This document shows, piece by piece, positions 52,688 through 62,277 of a DNA stretch of 64,000 nt. Every line of letters starts with the position of its first letter. Within the stretch, counting starts at the first letter, position 1. The translations under genes and the position numbers were made by a program. Under the pieces are notes generated by a model. It was not told the DNA's origin. It made no database searches and saw only the letters and a program-made list of their open reading frames with translations. Source of the stretch: Nitrososphaerota archaeon (lineage in GTDB: Archaea > Thermoproteota > Nitrososphaeria > Nitrososphaerales > CADDZS01); NCBI GenBank assembly GCA_021325255.1, contig JAJPHP010000076.1, positions 1-64,000 on the forward strand. The letters are read 5' to 3'.

Positions 52688-54352
52688 TTAACAGCAGGTA
52701 CCGTTGTAATTCCAGTTCGACTCGTTCCCTGGCCTTATCTCGAAAAGTAAAATATGTACGGTGCTGAGCGGAGTGTAATATCTTTCGTTGATGTAGGTCT
52801 GAAAATCAGCAGTAGTGGTACGATAGTCTGCGTAGGGCATTATGATGAACTGTGGATGAAGATGTTCAATCGCCGACGTTGAAATGACCCAGAATATGGG
52901 ATACGTACCCCTCGTTGGGGTCTGTAGAGTCTGATTGAGCGGGGGCTCCGAATAGTATGATTGAGGTTGCCTCATGTAAGCTATTGACACGTTTATGTTG
53001 TCCTTCTCGATGTAATACCCGATCATCGCCAGCGATGTTGCGACGTAGCTGTTGTTGCTATGATTTGTGTTGACATATTCTAGTATAGGAGTCAACTCGT
53101 CCCAGTCGCCGAAGCCGCTACTGTAAGTGAGTGGAGTTGCGTACATACTCAGTGCTATTCCAGACATAACCAGCGCGACGATCGCAACGGACAGGTACGG
53201 CACGAACGACCTTCTCCTCGAGTACTTGCTAATCGATTCAATACTTAGCTGAGTGACCCTGCCAATCATTACCAAGAAAATTAGAGAAGGGTAAAGTGCA
53301 AAGTAGGTCCTTCGATCAGGGTAAGTAAAAGCGAAGGCCAAGAATCCAAGGAATAGAATGAGCAGAAGACCATCAGCGATATTTCTTCTCAGAAAGAAGG
53401 ACACAACGAAGAATGCCAGCACGCACGTTACGATAGTAGTCCAGATGGCAATGTCGATAGGTAGCGGGGCGAACACCTGGAATGGATTCGTCGAAGCAAC
53501 GTGAAAAAATACTTGAACGAAATTTCTGAATCCAGTGTAGAAGAGCTGCCCAGATCTAATCTGACCAACTAGCGCGCTGGACTGGTGAATCTGAAAACGA
53601 TAGACCAAGTCGTAATAGAACGGATTCACATTGTTAGCCCAGAGCGCCGCGAGAACTGGTACGAAGGTAAGAAAGCCCATACCAAAGTATACTGCAGTTT
53701 CTTTGAGAGGAAATTTGATTTGGAACTTGTTCCAATAGATAATTAGGAAAAGTAAGATCGCGACTGCCATAACGAGCGTAATGTACTTTGCGTCTAGGGC
53801 AAGGCCAAAAATAACCCCTCCGATTATCGTGAGCTTGAGATCTCTCTTCTTTACCACGCCTTCCCAGAAGAACAGGGTTGCGCCAAGGATCAGCATCGTA
53901 GCCAGTGCTTCTATGTAGATTTGCCTGCTGTACAGTATATCATAGCCATCAAACAGCAGCGCGACCGAAGCGACGACCCCTGCCTTCTTTCCGTACATGG
54001 ACTTGCCGAGAAAGTAGGCAAATACGACTGAAATTGCTCCACACGTCACAGAGAGCCAGCGCAGGCTGTCAAGAGTGGCACCCGAGACCGCCATTATCAA
54101 AGCAAGAAGATATGTGAGCAGCGGTGGCTGATCCCACATGTAAGGCGCTTGCCAACTCCAGTTGGCAGCGAGAATATGAATTGCCCTAGATGCGTAGGTA
54201 AGCTCATCGGGAGCCGCAATTAACACCGACAGGTTGTAGCCACGTATCGCAAGTCCTGCAAACAGCAGGCCAAGCGCAAAGGCTATCTCCAGCCAAGGTA
54301 TGTTGGAGAGAGAACGACTTTCCTTTCGCTTTTCCTGCACATCTGCTGTCAT
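52688..54352 (-). CDS. PMT/ArnT-like membrane glycosyltransferase (GT39/GT83 type)
   Basis: A 554-residue enzyme with 11 or more helices. The first outer loop has the acidic pair in LIAAPDELTYASRAI, and MWDQPPLLTYLLALI is the PMT_2 hallmark. These enzymes use lipid-phosphate sugars on the outer face to glycosylate proteins or lipids. The C-terminal 150 residues form a soluble outer domain. It starts 17 bases after a phosphatase-superfamily gene, so the two are in one operon. Confidence 0.85.
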   Translation of the reverse strand: MTADVQEKRKESRSLSNIPWLEIAFALGLLFAGLAIRGYNLSVLIAAPDELTYASRAIHILAANWSWQAPYMWDQPPLLTYLLALIMAVSGATLDSLRWLSVTCGAISVVFAYFLGKSMYGKKAGVVASVALLFDGYDILYSRQIYIEALATMLILGATLFFWEGVVKKRDLKLTIIGGVIFGLALDAKYITLVMAVAILLFLIIYWNKFQIKFPLKETAVYFGMGFLTFVPVLAALWANNVNPFYYDLVYRFQIHQSSALVGQIRSGQLFYTGFRNFVQVFFHVASTNPFQVFAPLPIDIAIWTTIVTCVLAFFVVSFFLRRNIADGLLLILFLGFLAFAFTYPDRRTYFALYPSLIFLVMIGRVTQLSIESISKYSRRRSFVPYLSVAIVALVMSGIALSMYATPLTYSSGFGDWDELTPILEYVNTNHSNNSYVATSLAMIGYYIEKDNINVSIAYMRQPQSYYSEPPLNQTLQTPTRGTYPIFWVISTSAIEHLHPQFIIMPYADYRTTTADFQTYINERYYTPLSTVHILLFEIRPGNESNWNYNGTCC

Positions 54353-54369
54353 AGACTACCCCGCGAATG

Positions 54370-56019
54370 TCAGCTCAGGTAGCCGAGCGCCTTCAGCCTC
54401 TCTTCGATCTTACTTTCTTCCTCTTCTGAGAGGGTTCGCGGGGCCTGCTCGATGACGGCCTCCTCGGATTCCCATTGTATCGGGTTTGCGTTGCGAAACT
54501 CTGGAGTAAAGGCTTCGGTCATAACGCGCCCGTCCACATCTCTGGGGATTGGCATGCCCATCGCATACAATATTGTAGGGGCGATGTCGTCCAAGTTTGC
54601 GTCAATTATTTTCGATTTAGAAATTCCTCGTCCGCTTATCGCAACAACGCCCTTTTCAGTATGTGTACCGCTCCACAAGGTGCTTCTACTGAAGAGTGAT
54701 TTGTGACTCGCAGCAAAGGCAAGCGGATCAAAGCTCGTAAGAGATTCTGTCGGAAGATAGCCTGTGTTTGGAAGGCATAGAATATCTGGCGCCTGTTCGA
54801 TGTGAGGACCAGAGAGAACCTGCTCCCTCGGCAAAGCGTACTTGAAAACATAATTTCCATTGTCAGGGTCCTTTATCCCAGCTAACTGTCTTGCAACCTG
54901 CTCTCTTATTTTTTCGTAGTCAGACTGCTCGACAATGCCGTAAGGCTCTCTACCCTTCAAATTTATCCTCAAGCCGATGCCTGATTGGATGAACGCAGTT
55001 GTGTTACCCCAATCAATCGCCCCTGCAAAGAAACCGTCATCACCCTCGGCTTTGGGGCTGTTCGCCCTGTGCTTCATAAGCTGAGCCAGCACTTTCCTCG
55101 ATCCCGGAATGTCTAGGATCCACTGCAAGCGCATGCCAAACATCGTCTTTGCGACGAGCCGAAACAAACTCGTCGATTTGGGATCCGGCGCCTGGGGTTT
55201 AACCTTTAGCAACTGTGACATCTGGAGAAACTCGGCTACGTTGAACCGCTTGTCCACGCGCTCGCCTCCGTGGTCAGAGACAATAATAACATGCGAATTT
55301 TCGCCGGCAAGTTCCATGAATTTGCCAACAAACCCGTCAACGTTCTGGTAGAGCGAAATCATTCCCTCGGGTTTGTCATAGAAAGCGTGCTGAACTTCGT
55401 CTGTTTCTTTGAATACAACGAACCCAAAGTCCCAATCAATTCGGTTCAACAGATAGAGCGAGGCGTCCCCCACCATCTTCACTGTCGAATTTAGTTCCCG
55501 TAGATAGAGGGTCTTAATATAGGACGGCGCCGTGCCGATACGGTATTTCGGGATAATCTTCTTGATTTCGGCCCCAAGCTCTTCCGGGTAAGTGAAATCA
55601 TACTCGGTTCCCGGCGCCATGAAACCACATACAAGAAAGCCGTTTACTGGCCTTGGAGGATAGGTAAGCGGTGTATTAACCACCACTACCTTCTTTCCAT
55701 AAGATCCGATAATCTCCCAGACATCGCGTCCATCACGAATAGTGGAATTCACTCCTACCTCTGAATAGGAGTTGGGCTTGTGATTTCGGAATCCAAGAAT
55801 TCCATGCTTTCCCGGATTCTTTCCGGTATAAATCGAAGACCAAGCAATCGGGGTGACTGGAATCCTAGAATACAGATCACCGTACGAGCCCCTATCAAAA
55901 ATCCTTGCGAGATTTGGGAGGTATCCCTTGGAGATCCAAGGAACAAGAAGCGATAGCGGGGAGGAATCCATTCCGATTACAAGAACGCGATGTTTCAAGA
56001 ATTTGTTCAACCCGTGCAA
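54370..56019 (-). CDS. Alkaline-phosphatase-superfamily hydrolase with LGY tail
   Basis: A 549-residue enzyme, paralogue of those at 24673 and 49655. Metal Asp in LVIGMDSSPLSL, nucleophile Thr in RIPVTPIAWSSIYTGKNPG, DEVQHAFY, SDHGGERVDKRF, and GTHTEKGVVAISGRG. No signal peptide, cytoplasmic. The C-terminus EEESKIEERLKALGYLS is the fullest version of the shared tail. First gene of a two-gene unit with the PMT-like enzyme, so a lipid-phosphate-sugar link is plausible. Confidence 0.88.
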   Translation of the reverse strand: MHGLNKFLKHRVLVIGMDSSPLSLLVPWISKGYLPNLARIFDRGSYGDLYSRIPVTPIAWSSIYTGKNPGKHGILGFRNHKPNSYSEVGVNSTIRDGRDVWEIIGSYGKKVVVVNTPLTYPPRPVNGFLVCGFMAPGTEYDFTYPEELGAEIKKIIPKYRIGTAPSYIKTLYLRELNSTVKMVGDASLYLLNRIDWDFGFVVFKETDEVQHAFYDKPEGMISLYQNVDGFVGKFMELAGENSHVIIVSDHGGERVDKRFNVAEFLQMSQLLKVKPQAPDPKSTSLFRLVAKTMFGMRLQWILDIPGSRKVLAQLMKHRANSPKAEGDDGFFAGAIDWGNTTAFIQSGIGLRINLKGREPYGIVEQSDYEKIREQVARQLAGIKDPDNGNYVFKYALPREQVLSGPHIEQAPDILCLPNTGYLPTESLTSFDPLAFAASHKSLFSRSTLWSGTHTEKGVVAISGRGISKSKIIDANLDDIAPTILYAMGMPIPRDVDGRVMTEAFTPEFRNANPIQWESEEAVIEQAPRTLSEEEESKIEERLKALGYLS

Positions 56020-56509
56020 ATCAATTGTTTATTTATGCTAGCGCTGCGGCATTGCTTTTTTGTTAATATGTACTGTGGAATGTGAAATTCACGAAGCCAT
56101 TGAAGAAAAATCAACAATGAGACGGCCGCAATGGAGCTGCTCCGTGCGGAACGAAGACTCACTCTATGGTATTTAGAGCTTTTCGGCGGAAAAAAGCTGG
56201 ACTTCAAATTGCCGCTAGACACATTGCGTTATCTAGGGTCTGTTGCATTTCGGTATAGGTGAATGATCGGAAGCAACTGTCTATCTTATCGACCCGGATG
56301 CCTTTGTTTATTGTCAATAATAACTGCTGATTTTTTGGTGAATCGAAATAATTGAGGCGGAAAACGGATTTCCTTTAAAGTCGGTTGTCCATTGCTATTG
56401 CATCGGTACTCGATATGTCCGTTTCCATTCAATTGTTTCGAATCTTCGGACCAACCAATTTCTCGTCAGCAAATATCTAAATAGGCTGAAAGAAACCACA
56501 ACGAATCCA
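56020..56509. other. Divergent promoter region
   Basis: No gene seen. On the plus strand AATATCTAAATAGG (about 56469-56482) is a good TATA candidate, 28-41 bases before ATG 56510. Promoters for the minus-strand operon should lie near 56045-56060. Confidence 0.4.
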
Positions 56510-58327
56510 ATGAAATTTCTTGTCGCCTGTTTCTTGCTGGCTCTACTCGCTTTGAATTTTGTAGCTGGATTAAATTATACTAGTGCACAGTCCACAAATG
56601 GAGCGGTTATTGTCGTCCAAGTTAACGACCAGAATGGCGTGTGGTACAATGGTGTCGCAGTTCAGATATGGGAACAATCGGGCCCACTCCAGGCGGCAGG
56701 TACAACACAAAATGGAGAATATGCAAGCCCGGGTGTTCCATTCGACACAAACTACGTAGTAATTGTCAGCAACGGGTACTCGAGCCAAAACGAGACTGTT
56801 TATGTGGGATCTAGCAACGTTTTCGTTACACTCACTCTGACGAGACCTGCTCAGCCGGTGCTCGCGGTGAGCGGTGTGACTTTCCAGCCCAGCGTCGTTT
56901 CACCCGGAACCGAATTCACCGCTACGCTTACGGTGACAAGCTCGAGCTCCTCATCAGCATACAACGCCTTCATTTCGTTCAATTCAACATCCTCACCATC
57001 GGGTATCAGCCTCAGCGGAACTGGTTCCACCATCCCGATCGGCAACGTTCAGGCAAACTCTTCTCGAAGTTTCAACGTCACGTTCTCGGTTGATCCTACA
57101 GCAAAGACTGGTAGCTACATTATGCGTTACAGACTGAATTATACGGACATTTCAACCACTCAGTATAGCTCCGTTGGCGCCATCACAATTCCGGTGACTG
57201 GAACTCCAGCGCGCCCTAACCTTGTCGCTTCCTCAGTAAGCTTCTCTCCTTCAGTAGTCACTCCCGGGATCAACTTTGTAGTCCGCATTGACATAAACAA
57301 CTCGGGGAACGAGGCTGCGTACGGTGCCAACCTTGCTATTGCTCCAAATTCTCAGGTAAGCTTGGTAGGCGGAACGGGTGTAATTTCGCTCGGAACGATT
57401 CAACCGCATGAGAACGTATCGGTCACTTTTGACATGTACTCAAACCCGACCGCGCCGACTAGTGCAGTACCGGTGAAATTTGCATTTACGTACAGCAATC
57501 AACTTGGCGTACTTTACAACGATTCTAGTGTTTTCTCTGTTCCAATGACTGCGACACCAAACCTAAAAGTCGGCCAGTTCAGTATAAGCAATGCCCCTCT
57601 CACGCCAGGACTTTCCACATTTCTGTCTCTGACCATCGCAAATGTCGGGGGTGACAGCGCCTACAATGTGGCGATCACATTGTCGGGGAATCCATTTCTC
57701 ACGGGTAACTCAACAAACTATCTTGGGGCCATCGCAAACGGCACCAGCTCTAAGGCCTCTTTCTTCCTCAGCGTCTCAAACAATACTCAGCCGGGATCTT
57801 ACACTTTCGGTGTGAATGTCACCTACCAAGATCTGGCAGGAAGGAGCTATTCTTCGACCAGCAACTATAGCGTCCAGATTGAACCATATGCGCCTCCAGA
57901 GGTGACCGTGACAAATATTCTACTCGACCCTCCAGTCCTCACGCCAGGCACCTCCGGTTCGATCACTGTGTTTGTGAAGAACACGGGCACCACAGAAGCA
58001 AAGAATGTAATAATCCATATCACTGGAGGCAATGGAATAGTTTCATCATCTTATTTCGGATTAGGGACCATAGAACCCGGTGCCGCTGTAACCCAGGTTG
58101 TTGGTCTAAATGTTGGTCAGAACCTAAAGGCCGGAAGTTACGATCTGTCTTTCAATGTGAACTATACCGACCCCACGGGGAAGGCATTTCATTCATCGGG
58201 GCCCTTTGAGGTCACCGTCTATCAGGGAACGGGATTAATCTCTACGACAGATATTCTTGCAATAGGCGGTGTGGTTGTCCTTGCCCTCATTGGCGTCGGC
58301 TTTCTCCGAAAGACCGGGCGATTATGA
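56510..58327 (+). CDS. Large anchored surface protein with four CARDB/NEW3-like repeats
   Basis: A 605-residue protein. Signal peptide (about residues 1-27), a carboxypeptidase-regulatory-like domain (VVQVNDQNGVWYNGVAVQIW), then four Ig-like repeats of about 115 residues, starting at phrases such as VTFQPSVVSPGTEFTATL, VSFSPSVVTPGINFVVRI and ILLDPPVLTPGTSGSITV. A C-terminal helix with FLRKTGRL anchors it. Many N-glycosylation sequons. A structural or adhesive role on the cell surface is likely. Confidence 0.8.
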   Translation: MKFLVACFLLALLALNFVAGLNYTSAQSTNGAVIVVQVNDQNGVWYNGVAVQIWEQSGPLQAAGTTQNGEYASPGVPFDTNYVVIVSNGYSSQNETVYVGSSNVFVTLTLTRPAQPVLAVSGVTFQPSVVSPGTEFTATLTVTSSSSSSAYNAFISFNSTSSPSGISLSGTGSTIPIGNVQANSSRSFNVTFSVDPTAKTGSYIMRYRLNYTDISTTQYSSVGAITIPVTGTPARPNLVASSVSFSPSVVTPGINFVVRIDINNSGNEAAYGANLAIAPNSQVSLVGGTGVISLGTIQPHENVSVTFDMYSNPTAPTSAVPVKFAFTYSNQLGVLYNDSSVFSVPMTATPNLKVGQFSISNAPLTPGLSTFLSLTIANVGGDSAYNVAITLSGNPFLTGNSTNYLGAIANGTSSKASFFLSVSNNTQPGSYTFGVNVTYQDLAGRSYSSTSNYSVQIEPYAPPEVTVTNILLDPPVLTPGTSGSITVFVKNTGTTEAKNVIIHITGGNGIVSSSYFGLGTIEPGAAVTQVVGLNVGQNLKAGSYDLSFNVNYTDPTGKAFHSSGPFEVTVYQGTGLISTTDILAIGGVVVLALIGVGFLRKTGRL

Positions 58328-58454
58328 GCTGGAAGCACCGTTTCGTCTCTCGCTGAGTTCCCGCTTCTTCCAGATTCGAAGTATGGAATGAGCGCCTTTT
58401 GATACAATCACTCTAACGATCTTTTCTCCTCGGAACTCTGGAGCGCGAATCCTC

Positions 58455-59084
58455 TCAATCCCAGAGACCCCTAAATTTGGCCTTCACAGACACTGCCGCC
58501 ATGAGGGAGATGCATATAGCTACAACTTCTAGCAGCAACCAGTAATAAGTAGATAATGTAAAGACTGCAAAGTTGAGCGGGAGAAGAAGCTGAAAGGAAA
58601 GCCACCCTGCAAAGACATCAAATGATATGTGTGCGAACAGAACAATGAAACCAATTGCGAATAGTTCGCGTCGCATTCGTCGGGGGCCGACTAAGGCGAG
58701 TACAATGCCAGATAAGATGGCAAATGGAATCGAGTGATCAGGGTTGCCAATTACTGGAAAGCCGAGCGCGACTGTGAGATGATCCAGATCGATGAGGACG
58801 CATGCCAGACCTGTCAGCGAAATCAATCTAAAGTTGAGTAGTGGGATAGATGCAATGAGACCAAAGATTATGTGTCCAGACAATTCGATCGCGAGCCTTG
58901 GGCGCTGATAATCCGGGAGAACAATTCGAGCTTGAGGATGAAGCAAGCTCAGATAGCTAAACAAGATTGCGACGCAAACATAGGCGAGTATCCACTTGCA
59001 CATCTCTATGAGTTTCGTCTTCTTCTCGGGGCTTAGTTGCAAAGTGGGTCCGCGCGAAGTCGAATTGTTTGCTCGCAAGCCCAA
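58455..59084 (-). CDS. YdjM/DUF457-like membrane metal-dependent hydrolase
   Basis: A 209-residue protein with five to six helices. The conserved acidic and His residues of the family are visible: ELSGHIIFGL, VLIDLDHLTVAL, NPDHSIPFAILSG and AHISFDVFAGW. Members are predicted membrane hydrolases of unknown substrate. The N-terminal 30 residues are soluble. Convergent with the surface protein upstream. Confidence 0.7.
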   Translation of the reverse strand: MGLRANNSTSRGPTLQLSPEKKTKLIEMCKWILAYVCVAILFSYLSLLHPQARIVLPDYQRPRLAIELSGHIIFGLIASIPLLNFRLISLTGLACVLIDLDHLTVALGFPVIGNPDHSIPFAILSGIVLALVGPRRMRRELFAIGFIVLFAHISFDVFAGWLSFQLLLPLNFAVFTLSTYYWLLLEVVAICISLMAAVSVKAKFRGLWD

Positions 59085-60234
59085 GAATCAAGATCCAATT
59101 GAACGACTTCTGGCCGGACGACATTAAAGTTTAGTGCTGAGCAGAAAGAGAACTATGACATCAGATACTGTGTGGCGCATGGGAGAGTCGATTTTTGTGC
59201 TTGCAACACGTGCCTAGTTTAGCAAGTTAGTGGTCCATAGTTGAGGAAGAAAGTATACACACACTAAGGGGAGATACTCGAGGAGTCAGGTAGGATGATG
59301 GACTCTCAGAGTTCACTTTTATTTGGCGAAGAGAAATGCTCTAATGTCGAAGGTCAGCAACTTTGCTGAGAAGACAATGGGGGCAGAGAAACCCACTATC
59401 GCCATCGAGGGTCACAAAACGTTTTCCATGCATTCCGCAGCTGCAAGGACCAAGACCATCTGCGTTATCAGAGCGCGCAGAGATTCGGGGCTTCTCAATG
59501 GTATGTACACTTTGCATTAAAATTTGTTCTTGCTCAGACACCTATAATCGCTTGTGGAGATGGCGTCTAGATCGAAGACCCAATTTTTCAGTCTTCCAAG
59601 ACCATTGATTCTGGCCCGTGCGGCGCCCAAATGGCAGTTATAGCATGACAATGCTCGGTTTCCGATACAAGTAGAGTCGGTGATACACATCTAGAAGTAC
59701 TTTGTAAACCTGCAGTTTTTAACATCGGTAGAATGAATGTCTTGCCAAAGATAGCAAAGGGCTTTCGAGCGAGAAACACCTATGGCACTATTTGAATTAA
59801 TTAGGAGTCACTCGAACTACACTTGGCAAACGAGCTCACTGCTATTTCTTAGGCTAGAGCTCGGCAACCCCTTCTGCATCTTGATGTCGTATCGTTGGTG
59901 CATTTCTTCAATAGATTAGACCGTGATTGCTCAGGAATGTAGACACAGTCGAACTTGGGAAAAGAAAGAGACATATGCCAGGGATTCGGTCGTAACACAA
60001 CATTCCATATGTGCTCGATAATCTGATGCAACGAACAGCTGCGCGCCTTTGATTCCTATAGTCGCCACAGTTCTTCACATTCCTCTTGAAGACCACAAGA
60101 GGAATTTTTCACGCATCTACGAGATTTTCACCTCAGATTTGCCTGATTTCACAAAATGATTCCGAATAGTTCCAGTTTTTTCGCTTGGAAACATTTAGGC
60201 AGTATATCTATAGTCGATAGAGAATGTATAGGTC
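59085..60234. other. Gene-poor region of about 1.15 kb
   Basis: Only the small minus-strand frame at 59341-59541 deserves mention. GACCACAAGAGG near 60090 forms part of a short inverted repeat with CCTCTTGAAG upstream. A TATA-like AGTATATCTATAG (about 60200-60212) precedes the glycosyltransferase at 60235. Confidence 0.4.
59341..59541 (-). CDS. Possible small zinc-ribbon protein
   Basis: A 66-residue frame with CSCG and CPHC about 20 residues apart and a charged end. GTG start, or ATG nine residues in. Spacing and context suit a single zinc ribbon, but there is no neighbour to support it. Confidence 0.4.
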   Translation of the reverse strand: MSEQEQILMQSVHTIEKPRISARSDNADGLGPCSCGMHGKRFVTLDGDSGFLCPHCLLSKVADLRH

Positions 60235-61413
60235 ATGCCGAAAAATTGGAGTCATTCAATTTCATTTTATACTAAGCAAATACTTGCTTTGGCGTTGAAA
60301 ATTTTAGAGATTTGTTCTTGCTTTCCTCCGAGCAAAGGCGGGGTAGAGAGGTGCGTGTACGAACTCTCGACTCGATTTGCCGAGCGAAACCACAAGGTGG
60401 TTGTTGCTACTTCATCGAGGGGAAAGAAAGCCAAGTTTCACAAGGAGAGGATTGACAAGCTCGACGTCATTCGATTTCCAGAGCGGTTTCATATCTTCGA
60501 GGCGCCTATCCTTCCGACGCTTTCGATGACTGCGCTCTTTGCTGATTACGACGTTCTCCACGTACACGGCATGAGTCCGACGATTACCGACCTTAGTATA
60601 TTCTTCGCAAAGCTGAGAGGAAAGCCTGTCGTCTTGACGTATCACAACGATGCTGAGAGCGACAGGTGGGGCAGGATTGCGAAAGTCGCCGCCTTTGTTT
60701 ATTCAACCCTCGCATCAGCAGTCATTCGGCGCGCGGACGTTATAGTAAGCTCTACCCGCTCATACGCTGAAACAAGCCCTGCGTTGAAGCCCTCCCTGGA
60801 CAGACTAAAGGTGATCCCAATGGGAGTTGACGCAGAGAAATACGAACAACTCGATCTGACTGAGAAGGACGACTCCGAGCATGACTTGCTATTCGTGGGG
60901 CAATTGAAGGATTACAAGGGGGTTGAAGTGCTTCTCGAGGCCATCTACTACCTACGCTTAGAAGGGCACAACGTCAAACTCAAGGTTGTAGGAACAGGTC
61001 CAGAGTCTGGCAATCTTAGAAGACAGGCAAGGTTGCTCGGCCTCGAGCAAGACGTTCTATTCCTCGGCAACGTATCTGATACAGAATTGATGGAGTTGTA
61101 TGCCACTTGCGATTCTTTAGTGCTCCCAAGCTTAAATCGCCGTGAAGCTTTCGGGATTGTGCTACTCGAGGCGATAGCCGCGGGTCGAAACGTTGTAGCG
61201 AGCGACATACCCGGAGTTAACGAGGTAGCTTCTCTAGGAGGCGGATACCTCGCAAGGCCGAATGATGCCCAATCTCTTGCAAACTCTATTCTCTCCTCTC
61301 TTCAAAACAAACGGCATCCGGAAAGCATCAGGATGGTTGCGAAGGAACTATCTTGGGACAAACTAGCAGCTAAGTATTTGTCAATCTTCGAAGAATTGGT
61401 CACTAAATCCTGA
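60235..61413 (+). CDS. Family 4 glycosyltransferase
   Basis: A 392-residue GT4. Acceptor domain starts at LKILEICSCFPPSKGGVERCVYEL, hinge IPMGVDAEKYE, donor site NRREAFGIVLLEAIAAGRNVVAS. ATG 60235 lies a short distance past a TATA-like box and may be leaderless. TTG 60295 would start directly at the domain. Same class as the pair at 40-42.6 kb. Confidence 0.9.
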   Translation: MPKNWSHSISFYTKQILALALKILEICSCFPPSKGGVERCVYELSTRFAERNHKVVVATSSRGKKAKFHKERIDKLDVIRFPERFHIFEAPILPTLSMTALFADYDVLHVHGMSPTITDLSIFFAKLRGKPVVLTYHNDAESDRWGRIAKVAAFVYSTLASAVIRRADVIVSSTRSYAETSPALKPSLDRLKVIPMGVDAEKYEQLDLTEKDDSEHDLLFVGQLKDYKGVEVLLEAIYYLRLEGHNVKLKVVGTGPESGNLRRQARLLGLEQDVLFLGNVSDTELMELYATCDSLVLPSLNRREAFGIVLLEAIAAGRNVVASDIPGVNEVASLGGGYLARPNDAQSLANSILSSLQNKRHPESIRMVAKELSWDKLAAKYLSIFEELVTKS

Positions 61414-61573
61414 AACGCGTCCAAGATTCAAATCCGTGAGATGCATGACTCCATTTCCCAAAATGCGAAATGCATGGTGAATTTGAAATTTACTGCCTGA
61501 GTCTCGGCTTCATTATCCTTATAGATAATTCCTCTTTTTGAAGAGTAGCCCAAAAATTAGGTCTGACTAAAGT

Positions 61574-62125
61574 ATGAAAACATTGAATTTCATTCTGCCA
61601 ATCTCACTAATTCTTCTCTTCGCAATCGCATTCGCTCCAGCGGCTTTCGGAAGCACTCCGGGTGCGGGTTCGAGTCCGTCCAACATTGGACCGGATCAGT
61701 CAAGCATGTTGACCATATCCAATAACCAGGTGTTTGCCGTGGGCGCTGTCACGGTAACCGGCCCGGATGGCACTGTCTACAAATCTACGGTCTGCACCCT
61801 GTCAACGCCGTGCACGGGAAGCTCCTCGAGCAACGTGACCCTCTCCTTCGGCACGGGTGTCTCGGGATGGATTGTAACAACCGTCGGGGCTGGATGTGCT
61901 GGATACTCCCCAGCCTTGAATGGAGGAGCAAACACGCACTGCAACGGGCAGTATGAATATTCTGTAACGGGGCTCGCTCTCGCCCGGCCACCAATCTTCC
62001 GAGTGTCTGCTAACTTTAGCGTACCAGAATTTGGAGTCCCCGCGATAATGGTTGCGGCGGTAGGAATGGTCCTTCTCGCTCTGCGGTCAAAGTTAACAAG
62101 CAAAACCAGCATTCCAAAGATCTAG
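61574..62125 (+). CDS. Secreted protein with PEFG-type C-terminal sorting tail
   Basis: A 183-residue protein. Signal peptide (about residues 1-26), a small beta domain with two possible disulfides (VCTLSTPCTG and GAGCAGYSP with HCNGQ), then VPEFGVPAIMVAAVGMVLLA and a Lys/Arg-containing end. The PEFG motif followed by a helix and basic tail is the thaumarchaeal archaeosortase substrate signal (PEFG-CTERM), which is cut and transferred to a membrane lipid. The sortase is not in this window. Confidence 0.8.
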   Translation: MKTLNFILPISLILLFAIAFAPAAFGSTPGAGSSPSNIGPDQSSMLTISNNQVFAVGAVTVTGPDGTVYKSTVCTLSTPCTGSSSSNVTLSFGTGVSGWIVTTVGAGCAGYSPALNGGANTHCNGQYEYSVTGLALARPPIFRVSANFSVPEFGVPAIMVAAVGMVLLALRSKLTSKTSIPKI

Positions 62126-62134
62126 TTACAACTT

Positions 62135-62180
62135 TGAATGACCGACAAAAATGGTCATTCATTCCTTTTCTCCTTTCTTT
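62135..62180 (+). terminator. Terminator of the PEFG-protein gene
   Basis: TGAATGACC (62135-62143) and GGTCATTCA (62153-62161) form a perfect 9-bp stem, with a pyrimidine-rich, T-rich tract behind. Confidence 0.7.
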
Positions 62181-62277
62181 CGAGCCTAATTTCTTCTTTG
62201 ACGAATTTTCCAGTCCTTTTGATAATCACTTCTTACCCTGGTGGACGGATTCCTTCTCGGGGCGCTACAGGTCGTAG

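Noticed and set aside
61421..61450. GATTCAAATCC, resembling a T-loop
   Set aside because: No D-arm, anticodon arm or acceptor stem is present; upstream sequence is the end of a glycosyltransferase gene.
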